Virus record (IMG/VR): IMGVR_UViG_3300045922_000840
Coordinates: 1-32,101 of that record
Direction: 5' to 3' (one strand)
Source of the DNA: a virus
DNA: 32,101 bases
A model generated the notes under the pieces. The model did not search any database, was not told where the DNA came from, and saw only the letters and a program-made list of their open reading frames with translations. Both the position numbers and the translations under genes were made by a program. Shown piece after piece: positions 18,359 to 26,666 of the stretch (position 1 is its first letter; every line of letters begins with the position of its first letter).

Positions 18359-18661
18359 ATCGGCATTAACGTGAACTCTTCCCTGAAAGAGCGAATTTCT
18401 CCACGGTTTTCTGGGCCACGTAAGGCGGACCCGCTTCACCTGTCGCGCGACTTCCCTGACCCGCTGTCGTTCCTACGGCCCCCCCTGAGGCGGACGGCAC
18501 TGTGGCCTGTCATAAGCTGCCGCCTCCGCTCCCTAGGCATGTCCCTCCTGCACTCAGCATGCGATACTTGGGTCTTCTTAGCCGGGTTGCGCGCCACATG
18601 ATCCATCGGCCCACTGCAGCTGGCACCACACAACCAGGAGCGCCTAATGACTATTACGCGG
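18359..18661. other. Convergent intergenic boundary between operon and prophage
   Basis: The defence operon ends at 18358 and the prophage operon, on the other strand, ends at 18662, so this ~300-base gap must stop transcription from both sides. I see one imperfect inverted repeat: GAGGC..GGCA at 18487-18499 with TGCCGCCTC at 18518-18526, with a 4-base bulge and an 18-base loop. It has no T-run. No tRNA, attachment-site core or gene could be identified. Any prophage end would lie here or further left, but nothing in the sequence proves one. Confidence 0.4.
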
Positions 18662-19495
18662 TTAACCACGTAACAGCCACAGCGTCCAGTGCTCCTGCGG
18701 CTGCGACAGGATCGTGTCGGCATCGGCCGGCACGACCTCTCCCTCGTAGTTGATGGTGCGGAGAAGGTAGCCGGCGCGTTCGACCTGGTGCAGAAGGTTG
18801 ACGGCTTGCGGCGGGTCGCGTTGCATGTGCAGTTCCAGGACGACGGCAGCGTGCGGGAAGCGACGTAGGGTTTCCTGCATGCCTTCCCAGACCAGGGCCT
18901 CCGCGCCCTCGGCGTCGATCTTCACCAGGTCGAGCCGCGGCCAGTCGGCACAAAGGCGGTCGAGGGTGATCGCTGGCACTTGGACCGTGCCGCAGCGGTG
19001 GGCGTAGGCCCAGCGCTCCAGCGAACTCGTGGCGAAATCGCCGTCGTGCAGGACGAAGTCCACGGTGCGGTCGTCGAGGTTGCCGATGACTTTCGGGCAG
19101 ATTTCGACGCCGTGGTGGAAGCCGTTGAGCGCCAGGTTCTGCGGCAGGTACGTCCCAGCCAGAAGCGGGTTCGGCTCGCAGGCCACGACGCGGCCCTCGG
19201 CACCGCAGGCGGCAGCCATGAGCAGCGTGTAGTAGCCGTAGTTCGCGCCGACATCAACGCACCACATGCCGGGCCGGAGATGGCGGGCGACGGCCAAGGT
19301 GACCCAGGACTCCCAGAAGCCGTCCAGCACCAGGCGCGGCCCGAGCATCAGGTCGCGCGTGTCCACGAACGCCAGGAAGTCGCCGAGCAACCGGCATAGC
19401 AACCGGTGTTCGCCGTAGTAGACGCCGGCGGCCTTGCGGCGGCTGGCCTCTTCCAGCTCGCCCCGGCTGGACAGCGCGTGCGACGGCAGCGGCAT
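18662..19495 (-). CDS. FkbM-family methyltransferase
   Basis: A 277-residue S-adenosylmethionine-dependent methyltransferase. Motif I VDVGANYGYYT is at 80-90, the acidic end of strand 2 ACEPNP at 105-110, and the FkbM signature VKIDAEGAE at 191-199. FkbM enzymes usually O-methylate sugars or natural products. ATG 19495 was chosen because GGAGGG lies 6 bases ahead; a TTG at 19501 overlapping the previous stop is less likely. It follows the glycosyltransferase gene with a 2-base gap, so it may methylate the glycan which that enzyme builds, possibly on the virion. It is the last gene of the prophage operon in this direction. The family call is firm; the substrate is inference. Confidence 0.85.
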   Translation of the reverse strand: MPLPSHALSSRGELEEASRRKAAGVYYGEHRLLCRLLGDFLAFVDTRDLMLGPRLVLDGFWESWVTLAVARHLRPGMWCVDVGANYGYYTLLMAAACGAEGRVVACEPNPLLAGTYLPQNLALNGFHHGVEICPKVIGNLDDRTVDFVLHDGDFATSSLERWAYAHRCGTVQVPAITLDRLCADWPRLDLVKIDAEGAEALVWEGMQETLRRFPHAAVVLELHMQRDPPQAVNLLHQVERAGYLLRTINYEGEVVPADADTILSQPQEHWTLWLLRG

Positions 19496-19497
19496 GA

Positions 19498-20808
19498 TCA
19501 ACCCTCCATCGGAATGAACTCGATGGGCATCCGCTCATGTTCGAGCCATTGCCCGTGCCAGGAACCATCGCCGTTGCGCCGCAGATGACAGGTCGGCCGG
19601 TCCAGCCGGCCCAGCGTCAGGATCGCCCGGCCGCCATCGATGTTCACGTCCCAGCGCCGCTCGCACTCGGCCGCGCCTTCGCCCACCTTGGCCCCCCGCT
19701 CCAAGCGCATCAGCCGCTCGTCATGGCCGACGCGACGGTAGAGGAAGCGCCGTCCACAAAGCGTGGCAATGATCTCTTGTTCATCCGGCGTCGGGTCGGG
19801 GTTGTGCCAGAGGACGCCGTCCCAGCGCTTGCGCAGTTCGACCATGAGATTGAAACAGAGTTCCTCATTGGCCAGCGAGTTGTTGCGGCGGTTGCCGCCA
19901 CCGAGCTTCCACTTGTCTTGACAGCGGTGCTGGAAGACGATCCGGCCGTCGAAGTCGTATTGCACGATGGTGTGCTGGTTCCAGCCAGGCCCCTTGGGTG
20001 GCATGGCGTATTCAGTCCCCAGGAACCGCCAGGCGAGGTGGAAACACTCCTTATCGCCGTAGACGATGCGAAAGACGTAATCGGAATGCTCGGCGTACCA
20101 GAGGGCCATGCGGAGTTCACGCCAGCAGCGGGTCTTGTTGATCAAGTACTGGCCCGACTCGAAGGCAATCTCCCTCTGGGCCTCCGGCACCATCCAGTCC
20201 ATGCCGAAGATTTGCCAGACGTCGGGCTTCAACGTCCAGCAGGCGTAGTCGGGCCAGAAGATCGCGCCGTGTTCGCGGAACTGCGGCGTGTCGAACAGGT
20301 AGGTCACGTCCCGCACCGGGCCGTTGTCCGCGTCGAGGAACAGCACCTGGGCGAACGGCGAGTGGAGCGTCGAGTACGGCTTCAGCTCCCACCCGCACAG
20401 GATGCGGCAGGGGATGTCCTTCTCCAGCTTGCGGGCATCGACGCACTCGACGCCGAGCGGCTTGAGCAGCCGCTTCATGTACGGATCGCATTCGCCGTCG
20501 CCGAGATACCAGAGCTGGATCGGCAGCTCGCAGCCGAAGTGCCGGACCAGGTGGACGTTGACCCAGACGCTGGGGAAGTACTTCAGCCCGCCGCCGGCAA
20601 TGACGATGCCGCGCTCCTGGGCGTAGGCATGCCGGCCCGGCTGCAGGTTGTCGGCGAAGCGCCGGGCCATGACGCGGTGCGCCTCATTGACGTTGGGCCA
20701 GGACGCCCACCCGGACGGCCAGGGGCCGGGCGGGGCGTTCTCGATCAGATGGATCATCTCGTCCACGGTCATGTCTTGACGTGCTGAACCTGGATTCAGG
20801 TTTGCCAT
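19498..20808 (-). CDS. GT71/mannosyltransferase-like glycosyltransferase
   Basis: A 436-residue protein resembling the alpha-mannosyltransferase (MNN1/MNN2, GT71) group. It has a donor-binding start [18 protein letters not shown] near 68-85, LPIQLWYLG at 95-103, and the metal-binding DxD in FLDADN at 157-162, then an acceptor region with conserved aromatics. The last ~90 residues form a separate small beta-rich part. ATG 20808 follows AGGAGA with a 6-base gap. It lies between a Ser/Gly-rich gene and an FkbM methyltransferase gene in the prophage structural operon. A role in adding sugar to that Ser-rich protein is an inference from context. Sugar and acceptor cannot be read from the sequence. 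Confidence 0.72.
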   Translation of the reverse strand: MANLNPGSARQDMTVDEMIHLIENAPPGPWPSGWASWPNVNEAHRVMARRFADNLQPGRHAYAQERGIVIAGGGLKYFPSVWVNVHLVRHFGCELPIQLWYLGDGECDPYMKRLLKPLGVECVDARKLEKDIPCRILCGWELKPYSTLHSPFAQVLFLDADNGPVRDVTYLFDTPQFREHGAIFWPDYACWTLKPDVWQIFGMDWMVPEAQREIAFESGQYLINKTRCWRELRMALWYAEHSDYVFRIVYGDKECFHLAWRFLGTEYAMPPKGPGWNQHTIVQYDFDGRIVFQHRCQDKWKLGGGNRRNNSLANEELCFNLMVELRKRWDGVLWHNPDPTPDEQEIIATLCGRRFLYRRVGHDERLMRLERGAKVGEGAAECERRWDVNIDGGRAILTLGRLDRPTCHLRRNGDGSWHGQWLEHERMPIEFIPMEG

Positions 20809-20825
20809 TGGTTTTCTCCTGTCGT

Positions 20826-20847
20826 CGCGTTCCCGCGAGAACGCGGG
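20826..20847. promoter_or_regulatory. Two overlapping alternative hairpins between genes
   Basis: Two perfect inverted repeats share bases, so only one can form at a time: CGCGTTC 20826-20832 with GAACGCG 20839-20845, and CCCGCG 20832-20837 with CGCGGG 20842-20847 (4-base loop). They lie directly after the stop of the Ser/Gly-rich gene and before the ribosome binding site of the glycosyltransferase gene. There is no T-run. Possible roles are RNA stability or tuning of downstream translation. Confidence 0.4.
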
Positions 20848-22467
20848 TTATTGGTCGTCGATGCCGGTCTGTTTGGGTTTGCCGGTTGGTGATCCGATTA
20901 CGCTGCCGGGAAGCGGGCCGCTGGGTTGGCCGCTGCTGCCTCCCGGAGTGGAAGCCCCCGACGGGCCAGAAGTCCCGCCAGATGCGCTTCCACCGCCACT
21001 ACCGGAACCGCTATCGGCCCCTGAGTCGCTTCCGCTCCCGCCGGTCGCGCCACTCGAACCCCCGGACGCCCCAGGCACACTTCCGCTTCCCGGCGGAGGA
21101 ACTGACCCTGAGCCAGGGGCACTTGCGCTTCCGGGAACCGAGCCGCCGGTAGCTGAACCGGACGCGGGGACCGAACCACTTCCCGATGCCGAAACGCTGC
21201 CCGAAGGAGGCCCGCTCACACTGCCTGCCGCGCTTCCGCTCACGGAGCCGGAAGCGCCTGATCCCGATGCTTGGCTGCCGTTGGCTGATGCGGACCCCGG
21301 CACAGAACCGCTGGCGCTTGCTGACCCGGAGGCTGAGCCAGCACCGGAACCTGAAAGCGATCCAGACCCCGAAGGGCCGGAACCGGACGCTGAACCGCTC
21401 GCGCTGCCGGCCGCCGAACCGCTGCCCGAAGAACCTTCGCCAGAACCAGAGACCGAGCCGGAACCGGAGACCGAGCCTGACCCCGAAAGCGAACCGGAGC
21501 CAGAAGCGCTCCCACTGGCCGACCCGCTCTCGCTGCCCGAGCTGCCGCTTCCCGACGACCCACTCAATCCGGTCGAGCCAATCGAGCCGCTGCCGCTTTG
21601 CGACCCGCTCTCGCTGCTGCCCGAGCCGCTGAGCCCCAAGCTTCCCGACGCGCCGCTTTCACCAGAACTCCCGCTGAGTCCCGAAGTGGCCCCGCTGGAA
21701 CCACTGGCCCCCGAACTTTCGCCGGATGATCCGCTGAGACCAGAACTCTGGCCCGAACCGCTCATGCCGGAACTTTCGCCGGACGATCCGCTCATGCCAG
21801 AGCTTTCTCCCGATGAACCACTTCCCGACCCGCTGAGGCCGAAGCTTTCGCCGGAGGAACCACTTGCCCCCGAAGACCCGCTGATCCCCGAACTTTCTCC
21901 CGAGGAGCCGCTGCCTTCGCCGGACGAGCCGCTTTCCCCGGACGACCCGCTGACGCCCGACCCCGACGATCCGCTTTCGCCCGACGAGCCGCTGACGCCA
22001 GAGCTTTCGCCCGACGACCCACTCATGCCGGAACTCTCGCCGGAGGAACCACTCATGCCTGAGCTTTCACCCGATGATCCGCTTTCCCCTGACGATCCGC
22101 TGAAGCCCGAACTCTCGCCCGACGACCCTGAGCTTTCCCCGGATGATCCGCTCTCGCCCGAAGAACCACTGGAACCTGACGAGCCGCTCGAACCTTCCGG
22201 GCAACAGCCGACCGCATAGACCGGCACGCCGTCCGCCGTCATGCCCACGAAGCGCATCAGGTAGCGGCCGATCTTCGGGAATTCGCAGGTCGCATAGCCG
22301 TAAAGCGGCTCGCCGTCGGCCAGCCCCAGGAACCGCGCAAGCACTCGCGGCACAGACGAGTGAATCGCCGCCGGCCCGGACCCCGATCCAGGACAGCCGA
22401 GCGCGTACAGGGGCACGCCGTTCTTCGGCCCCACGAAGCGCGCCAGGTATCGCTGCTGCAGGATCAT
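20848..22467 (-). CDS. Ser/Gly-rich low-complexity phage surface protein
   Basis: A 539-residue protein. I chose ATG 22467, which overlaps the previous stop as ATGA. The first ~95 residues hold three related ~30-residue units ([56 protein letters not shown]), each a short beta-like motif ending in Cys. The rest is almost only Ser and Gly with Glu/Ala/Pro (GSSGESSG-type repeats), a flexible stalk with many possible O-glycosylation sites, ending PKQTGIDDQ. Its place after the tail genes and before a glycosyltransferase suggests a tail-tip or decorated surface protein. The opposite strand is open too, but this is only the Pro/Glu/Leu mirror of the repeat. Confidence 0.65.
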   Translation of the reverse strand: MILQQRYLARFVGPKNGVPLYALGCPGSGSGPAAIHSSVPRVLARFLGLADGEPLYGYATCEFPKIGRYLMRFVGMTADGVPVYAVGCCPEGSSGSSGSSGSSGESGSSGESSGSSGESSGFSGSSGESGSSGESSGMSGSSGESSGMSGSSGESSGVSGSSGESGSSGSGVSGSSGESGSSGEGSGSSGESSGISGSSGASGSSGESFGLSGSGSGSSGESSGMSGSSGESSGMSGSGQSSGLSGSSGESSGASGSSGATSGLSGSSGESGASGSLGLSGSGSSESGSQSGSGSIGSTGLSGSSGSGSSGSESGSASGSASGSGSLSGSGSVSGSGSVSGSGEGSSGSGSAAGSASGSASGSGPSGSGSLSGSGAGSASGSASASGSVPGSASANGSQASGSGASGSVSGSAAGSVSGPPSGSVSASGSGSVPASGSATGGSVPGSASAPGSGSVPPPGSGSVPGASGGSSGATGGSGSDSGADSGSGSGGGSASGGTSGPSGASTPGGSSGQPSGPLPGSVIGSPTGKPKQTGIDDQ

Positions 22468-23162
22468 TGGTTGATGTCCACCACCTTGCACTCGAAGAGC
22501 GTCTGCCAGGCCTTCGTCGCCACGTCGTAGCGCTGCACCTCGCCGGGGTAGTAGCCGTCGTCGTCGGGCACGTTGCTGGTGATCAGCACATGGGCCTGGT
22601 AGTCGCCGTCGTCCAGCCGCACGACGGCCCAGCGCAGGTACTGCGTGGTCGGGTCCGACGGGTCCGGTTCCTGGACCCACAGCACCCGCGCCGAGCCATG
22701 CGGCAGGTTCTGGAGTTTCTGCGTGTCGCCGTTGATGATTTCCGCGCAGTCGTAGAGCTGTTCGGGATCGACCTGCAGGCGCGCCGGTGTCACGCCGGCG
22801 ATGACGGCCAAGCCGATCTTGCCCGTGGCGATCGGCTCCAAGAGCACCGCGAACTTTCCCGTGTGAACGTTCTTGACGGGCACGGTGCCCTCGAACGTCA
22901 CCTGTCGCTTGAACTCGTCGAGGTTGTCCGGCGGCAAGATGATCGGCTCGGTGACGCCCAGCACCGCAAACCGTGCTTGGTCCGAACCCGACACATTCTT
23001 GACCTTGATGATGCCGCTCTGCCGGAAGAACTGCGACGCCTCGGTGCCGAACTGCTTGTGTTCGCGCACGGCGCGGGCCGCGTCGAGGAATGCGTTGAAT
23101 GCCTCGGCGGAGATCTCCAGCCGCTGGCCCGGCTGGACCTTCTTGAAGGCATCGCCGGCCAT
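22464..23162 (-). CDS. Probable tail-associated protein of unknown function
   Basis: A 232-residue soluble protein. The start at ATG 23162 shares one base with the previous stop (TGATG) and opens MAGDAFKKVQPGQRLEISAEAFNAFLDAAR. An upstream extension in frame would run through the neighbouring gene and has unlikely composition. After an N-terminal helix the protein is beta-rich, with segments such as ITNVPDDDGYYPGEVQRYD-like aromatic and acidic turns (near the C-terminus). I know no named family for it, but its place between tape measure and Ser/Gly-rich genes fits a baseplate, tail-tip or fibre component. The next gene starts inside its stop codon. Confidence 0.6.
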   Translation of the reverse strand: MAGDAFKKVQPGQRLEISAEAFNAFLDAARAVREHKQFGTEASQFFRQSGIIKVKNVSGSDQARFAVLGVTEPIILPPDNLDEFKRQVTFEGTVPVKNVHTGKFAVLLEPIATGKIGLAVIAGVTPARLQVDPEQLYDCAEIINGDTQKLQNLPHGSARVLWVQEPDPSDPTTQYLRWAVVRLDDGDYQAHVLITSNVPDDDGYYPGEVQRYDVATKAWQTLFECKVVDINQ

Positions 23163-23953
23163 CAGGTGCCAATCCCCAAAAGCGAGAAATCCCCATACGG
23201 GTAAACCTGCTCCACGTAGACCGCCGCCGGTTGCTTGACCAAGACGTCCTCGTCCTCGGCGTCCTGGTAGCGGACCCAGAGGTATTCCCACCCCTTCTTG
23301 TCGATGCCCGTGATCTCGCCCATCGTCAGCCCGGTCGCGTTCGGGCTGGCGGCGAAGCTGAAGGTGATTTCCCAATCGTCCTGGCCGCGCTGCGAGCCGG
23401 AAGCGCCCATGAACAACACCTCGCCGGGCGCAAAGCCCTTGAATGGCGCGGCATTGACCTTGCCCGTGAGGTAGAAGAGAGTCGCCTTGTAAGCAGGCGT
23501 GATCAGCGCGACCGGGATGTAATGCGTTTCCTTGAAGTTGTAGACCGGGATGGTGATGTCGGTCCCTTCGACCGAGTCGTTGTTAACGCCGATGGCCCCC
23601 TGGAAGTCGGGCGGGTCCTCGCCGGGCGGGGCATAGCTGTTGACCGTTTGCAGGCTTTGCGTGATGTGCGTCGTGCCGCCGCCGGTGTCGAAAGAGAAGG
23701 ATGACTCGCCCGGTTCCTTTGGCTCCTTCTTGCCGTAGCGGACCGACACCTCCCACAGGCCGCTGCCCTGGTGGGAGATGTGGTAGTTCTGAAAGACCAG
23801 GCCGGCGTAGATCGCGGGGATCGTGGCCTCGACGATGGCGCGCACGGCCACATCGTCCTCGGTGCCATCGACGACGTAGAGAAGCTCCACGGACGGGTTC
23901 TCGACGCCGACCGTGGTCTCGCGACTGTCGTATTTCTCGATGATCACTGCCAT
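23162..23953 (-). CDS. Probable tail structural protein after the tape measure
   Basis: A 263-residue protein; ATG 23953 follows a GAGGAA element. It has alternating beta strands and many Asp/Gly turns, no signal peptide and no membrane segment, as in virion proteins. The start (MAVIIEKYDSRETTVG) leads into a domain resembling beta-sandwich tail proteins, but I cannot name a family. It directly follows the tape measure gene (8 bases after that stop), the usual place of distal tail or baseplate genes in siphoviruses. Its stop overlaps the next start, so the two are co-translated. Confidence 0.6.
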   Translation of the reverse strand: MAVIIEKYDSRETTVGVENPSVELLYVVDGTEDDVAVRAIVEATIPAIYAGLVFQNYHISHQGSGLWEVSVRYGKKEPKEPGESSFSFDTGGGTTHITQSLQTVNSYAPPGEDPPDFQGAIGVNNDSVEGTDITIPVYNFKETHYIPVALITPAYKATLFYLTGKVNAAPFKGFAPGEVLFMGASGSQRGQDDWEITFSFAASPNATGLTMGEITGIDKKGWEYLWVRYQDAEDEDVLVKQPAAVYVEQVYPYGDFSLLGIGT

Positions 23954-23963
23954 CGATCATTCC

Positions 23964-25946
23964 TCACGCGAAAACCAATCCGCCGTTCTGGGCTTCCCGC
24001 ACGAGCTGCCCGGTGTTGCGCGCGACCTGCTCGCTGGCGCGGGCGGTGCGCTCGGCCAGGCTGTCGGAACCCAGGCCGGCCACGGCAAAGGCGCTGAAAG
24101 TGCCCTTCACGTCGGTCTTAGCCTCGGCCTCGTCCAGGCCTTCCAGGTCGAATTCGGGGCGGCGCCGCCGCTGGTCCGCACGGTCCATCGCTTCCAGTGC
24201 GCGCTGCATTTCCATTTCCTCGCGCTGGGCCGCAAGTTCCGCGGCGCGTTCCTCCAGTGCGCGTTGCGCCGCGGCCACGCGCTCCTGGTCGGCGGCGTTG
24301 GCCGCATCGATCTCTCGCCGCCGCTCCCGACGTTCCTCTTCTTGCATCTGGTTGAGCGCTTCCTCGCGCTGCCGGCCTGCGTCGCGGGCTTGATCGACGC
24401 GCCGAGCGCGTTCCTGCACCCGGCGGTCAAGCCGCTCGCGGGCCTCGCGGTTCTGCTGCTCGACCTCGCGGTTGATGGCCTCGACCTCGCGCCGGGCCGT
24501 CGCCGGGCTGAAAAGGTTCCGCACCCGCGCCCAGGCACGGCGGAAGAAGCCGACGAACTCGTTGAAGGCGATCTGCAGGCCCGTGCAGAAGAGGTCCCAG
24601 CCATCGGCCAGAGCATTGACCACGGTCCAGAAGGCGACCTCGATTCCCGTCCAGGCAGTGTTGAAGGCGCGGGCCACGGCGTAGACCGCGCTCCAAAACA
24701 GCTCCACGAAGAACGACTTGAAATTCCGCCAGGCGGCAGTGATGGCAGCGATGCCCGCTTCCCACACAACCTGAATGCCCAGCCAGGCGACCTCCATTGC
24801 CCCGGCCAGGTCGCCGGCGGCGATGGCGTCTTGAATGCCCTGCCACGCCGTGCCCGCCGCGCCCAGAAGCTGGTCGAACCCCTGGCCCAGCGATTCCAGG
24901 GCCATGTTCCCCTCGTCGGTTGCGAACAGGACGGCGGCAGCGATGCCCCCAACGGCCGCGACGACCAAGCCGATCGGAGACAGCAGAAATCCGATGGCCG
25001 CGCCAAGCAGGCTCACGGCGGTCGTGGCCGCGGAAATGGCAAACGTCACGAGCCCAATCGCCGAGCCAACCGCCGAGATGAGCGGACCGAGAACCATCAG
25101 GGCCACGCCGACGCCGACGATCCCGGCGATGACGGCGGCGATGACGGTAATCACCTCGCGGTTCTCGTCGATCCAGCCGGCGAGGTTGGCGGCGACGCGC
25201 GTGATCCACGCGGCGATCTGCTTGAGCGTGGGCGCCAGCGCCGCTCCGACCATGAAGGCCACCTGCTTGAGCGACCGCCACAGCGTCGAGAGCGCGTCGC
25301 CGAACGCCTCGGCCGCCTGGGCGTCTTCGGTGCTCATGGTCAGGCCAAGGCCGTTCGCTTCGCGGCGCAGCTCTTGGATGCCTTGCGCGCCAGTGGACAA
25401 GAGCGGCAGCAAGCTCGCCCCTGTGCGCCCGAAGATCTCCATTGCAATCGTGGCGCGGTTGGCCGGGTTCTGAATCCGCGACAGGCGGTCGGCGATCAGC
25501 TCGAATTGCTGGTCAGGCGACAGACCCGTGAGATCGGCAATGGTCAGGCCAAGCCGGCCGAGGTTTCGCTGCGCCTGGACAGACCCGCGGGCAGCCTCGA
25601 TGATGTTGCGGCTCATCGTGCGGAGGCCTTTCTCCAGGTCCTCCGCGCCGGAACCGGACTGCTCGGCGGCGTAACGCAGCTCGGACAGCGCCTCGACCGC
25701 CACGCCGGTGCGCTGCGACATGTCGAGCATGTCGCTCCCCATGTCCGCAAACAGCTTGGCCGCGCCGAGAAACGGCAGAGCGAGGGTGACGCCCAGGCCG
25801 GCGAGCTTTGCACCCAGCGCCGTGATGCTCGCGCCAAAGGCCTTCAGCCGAGCGGACGCGGCGTTGAGCCCCTTGACGAGCCGACTGTCCTTGACGAACA
25901 GCTCGACATAGGCGGCACCGGCGCGAATCCCCGAGGCAGCGGCCAT
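23964..25946 (-). CDS. Phage tail tape measure protein
   Basis: A 660-residue tape measure protein, which sets tail length and is ejected during infection. The N-terminus (AYVELFVKDSRLVKGLNAAS...) and the following TMP-type region, with AVEALSELRYAAEQSG and LPLLSTGAQGIQ, match phage TMPs. Residues about 265-345 are strongly hydrophobic and Ala/Gly-rich, as expected for a membrane-crossing segment. Residues about 440-620 are Glu/Arg-rich coiled coil. I prefer ATG 25946, because GGAG lies 6 bases ahead; at ATG 25952 the same GGAG directly abuts the start. The short length suggests a tail of perhaps 100 nm (inference). Confidence 0.88.
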   Translation of the reverse strand: MAAASGIRAGAAYVELFVKDSRLVKGLNAASARLKAFGASITALGAKLAGLGVTLALPFLGAAKLFADMGSDMLDMSQRTGVAVEALSELRYAAEQSGSGAEDLEKGLRTMSRNIIEAARGSVQAQRNLGRLGLTIADLTGLSPDQQFELIADRLSRIQNPANRATIAMEIFGRTGASLLPLLSTGAQGIQELRREANGLGLTMSTEDAQAAEAFGDALSTLWRSLKQVAFMVGAALAPTLKQIAAWITRVAANLAGWIDENREVITVIAAVIAGIVGVGVALMVLGPLISAVGSAIGLVTFAISAATTAVSLLGAAIGFLLSPIGLVVAAVGGIAAAVLFATDEGNMALESLGQGFDQLLGAAGTAWQGIQDAIAAGDLAGAMEVAWLGIQVVWEAGIAAITAAWRNFKSFFVELFWSAVYAVARAFNTAWTGIEVAFWTVVNALADGWDLFCTGLQIAFNEFVGFFRRAWARVRNLFSPATARREVEAINREVEQQNREARERLDRRVQERARRVDQARDAGRQREEALNQMQEEERRERRREIDAANAADQERVAAAQRALEERAAELAAQREEMEMQRALEAMDRADQRRRRPEFDLEGLDEAEAKTDVKGTFSAFAVAGLGSDSLAERTARASEQVARNTGQLVREAQNGGLVFA

Positions 25947-25948
25947 TG

Positions 25949-26149
25949 TCATCTCCGATCCACGAACACCCGCTTGAGCACGTCAATCGACGCCTTGCGC
26001 ACCGGCAGCTCCCGCCGGCGGTGGTAGGGATTAAAGTCCGCCGGCTTGTAGGGCGCTGGCTTTTTCCGATGATCTCGATGGATGTTGGCGGTCAGCGCCA
26101 GTAGCGCCGAGGTGTGCGCCCAGCGCTCGCGGCTCCGGGCCTCGGCCAT
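25949..26149 (-). CDS. Tail chaperone C-terminal part, possibly reached by -1 frameshift
   Basis: ATG 26149 overlaps the stop of the previous gene as TGATG and gives 66 residues (MAEARSRERWAHTSALL...NPYHRR...). The same frame is open further upstream, and the protein-like sequence LIWHCAGVLGIDPGPFSLRE lies before this ATG, with no ATG, GTG or TTG to start it. That segment reads like the front of a small tail assembly chaperone (W..AG.LGIDP.PF.LREL). Relative to the upstream gene it is in the -1 frame, as in the lambda gpG-gpGT arrangement, and it lies just before the tape measure gene. Either re-initiation at 26149 or a frameshift fusion could make the product. Confidence 0.6.
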   Translation of the reverse strand: MAEARSRERWAHTSALLALTANIHRDHRKKPAPYKPADFNPYHRRRELPVRKASIDVLKRVFVDRR

Positions 26150-26649
26150 CAGGCAGAGTTCCCGGAGGGAGAAAGGGCCGGGGTCGATTCCGAGGACTCC
26201 GGCGCAATGCCAAATGAGCGTAGCAATCTGTTCGCTTCGCGGTCGGCGTCGAACGTCTCCAAGACCTTCTCGGCCTGGCCCAGGAGCCGGTCCCGCACCT
26301 TCCGGCTTTCGGCCACGATCTTCCGCAGGCTGCTCCGCGCCCTCGCTTCGGGGAAAAAATCGATCAGTTCCTCCAGGAACGCGTCCGTGGCCAACGTGAT
26401 TGCATCGCCCGCCAGTGCCCGGCCGAAGTCCTCGTCGCTGATCTTCTTCGCGTCCGCTTCCTCCTTGCACAGGCAGTACAGCACGTCGGCGAGCATCACC
26501 GGATCGCCGACCAGCGCGCCCAGCGGCTTGAAACCGTCGTCCACCAGCTTGTACAGATCGACGTTGAGCAGGCCCCGGACGCGCTTGATCGCCGCCACGT
26601 TGATGGCGATGGTCCAGGTCCGCCCCGCGTTGTCGGTGAAGGTCCGCAT
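26149..26649 (-). CDS. Tail assembly chaperone (gpG-like position)
   Basis: A 166-residue protein. ATG 26649 follows GGGAG with a 6-base gap; the longer frame to 26706 lacks this signal. It starts MRTFTDNAGRTWTI, has a helical middle (VMLADVLYCLCKEEADAKK, ADAFLEEL-type helices) and ends in a Ser/Pro-rich tail that looks less constrained. Its place between tail tube and tape measure genes is where tail assembly chaperones lie, and its size fits. These proteins coat the tape measure during tail assembly and are not in the virion. The -1 frame continues beyond its stop (see next gene to the left). Confidence 0.65.
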   Translation of the reverse strand: MRTFTDNAGRTWTIAINVAAIKRVRGLLNVDLYKLVDDGFKPLGALVGDPVMLADVLYCLCKEEADAKKISDEDFGRALAGDAITLATDAFLEELIDFFPEARARSSLRKIVAESRKVRDRLLGQAEKVLETFDADREANRLLRSFGIAPESSESTPALSPSGNSA

Positions 26650-26666
26650 CGAGGACTCCCGGTGAA

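Noticed and set aside
19537-20787. 416-residue + strand frame opposite the glycosyltransferase gene
   Set aside because: It is a shadow frame; the - strand product has the DxD motif, a good ribosome site and operon context.
20861-22219. Long + strand open frame rich in Pro, Glu, Leu
   Set aside because: It is the antisense mirror of the Ser/Gly repeats, which lack stop codons on either strand; the - strand frame has an ATGA-coupled start and a Cys-containing N-terminal domain.
23913-26027. 704-residue + strand frame opposite the tape measure gene
   Set aside because: His/Arg/Gly-rich shadow with no motif; the - strand is a clear tape measure protein.
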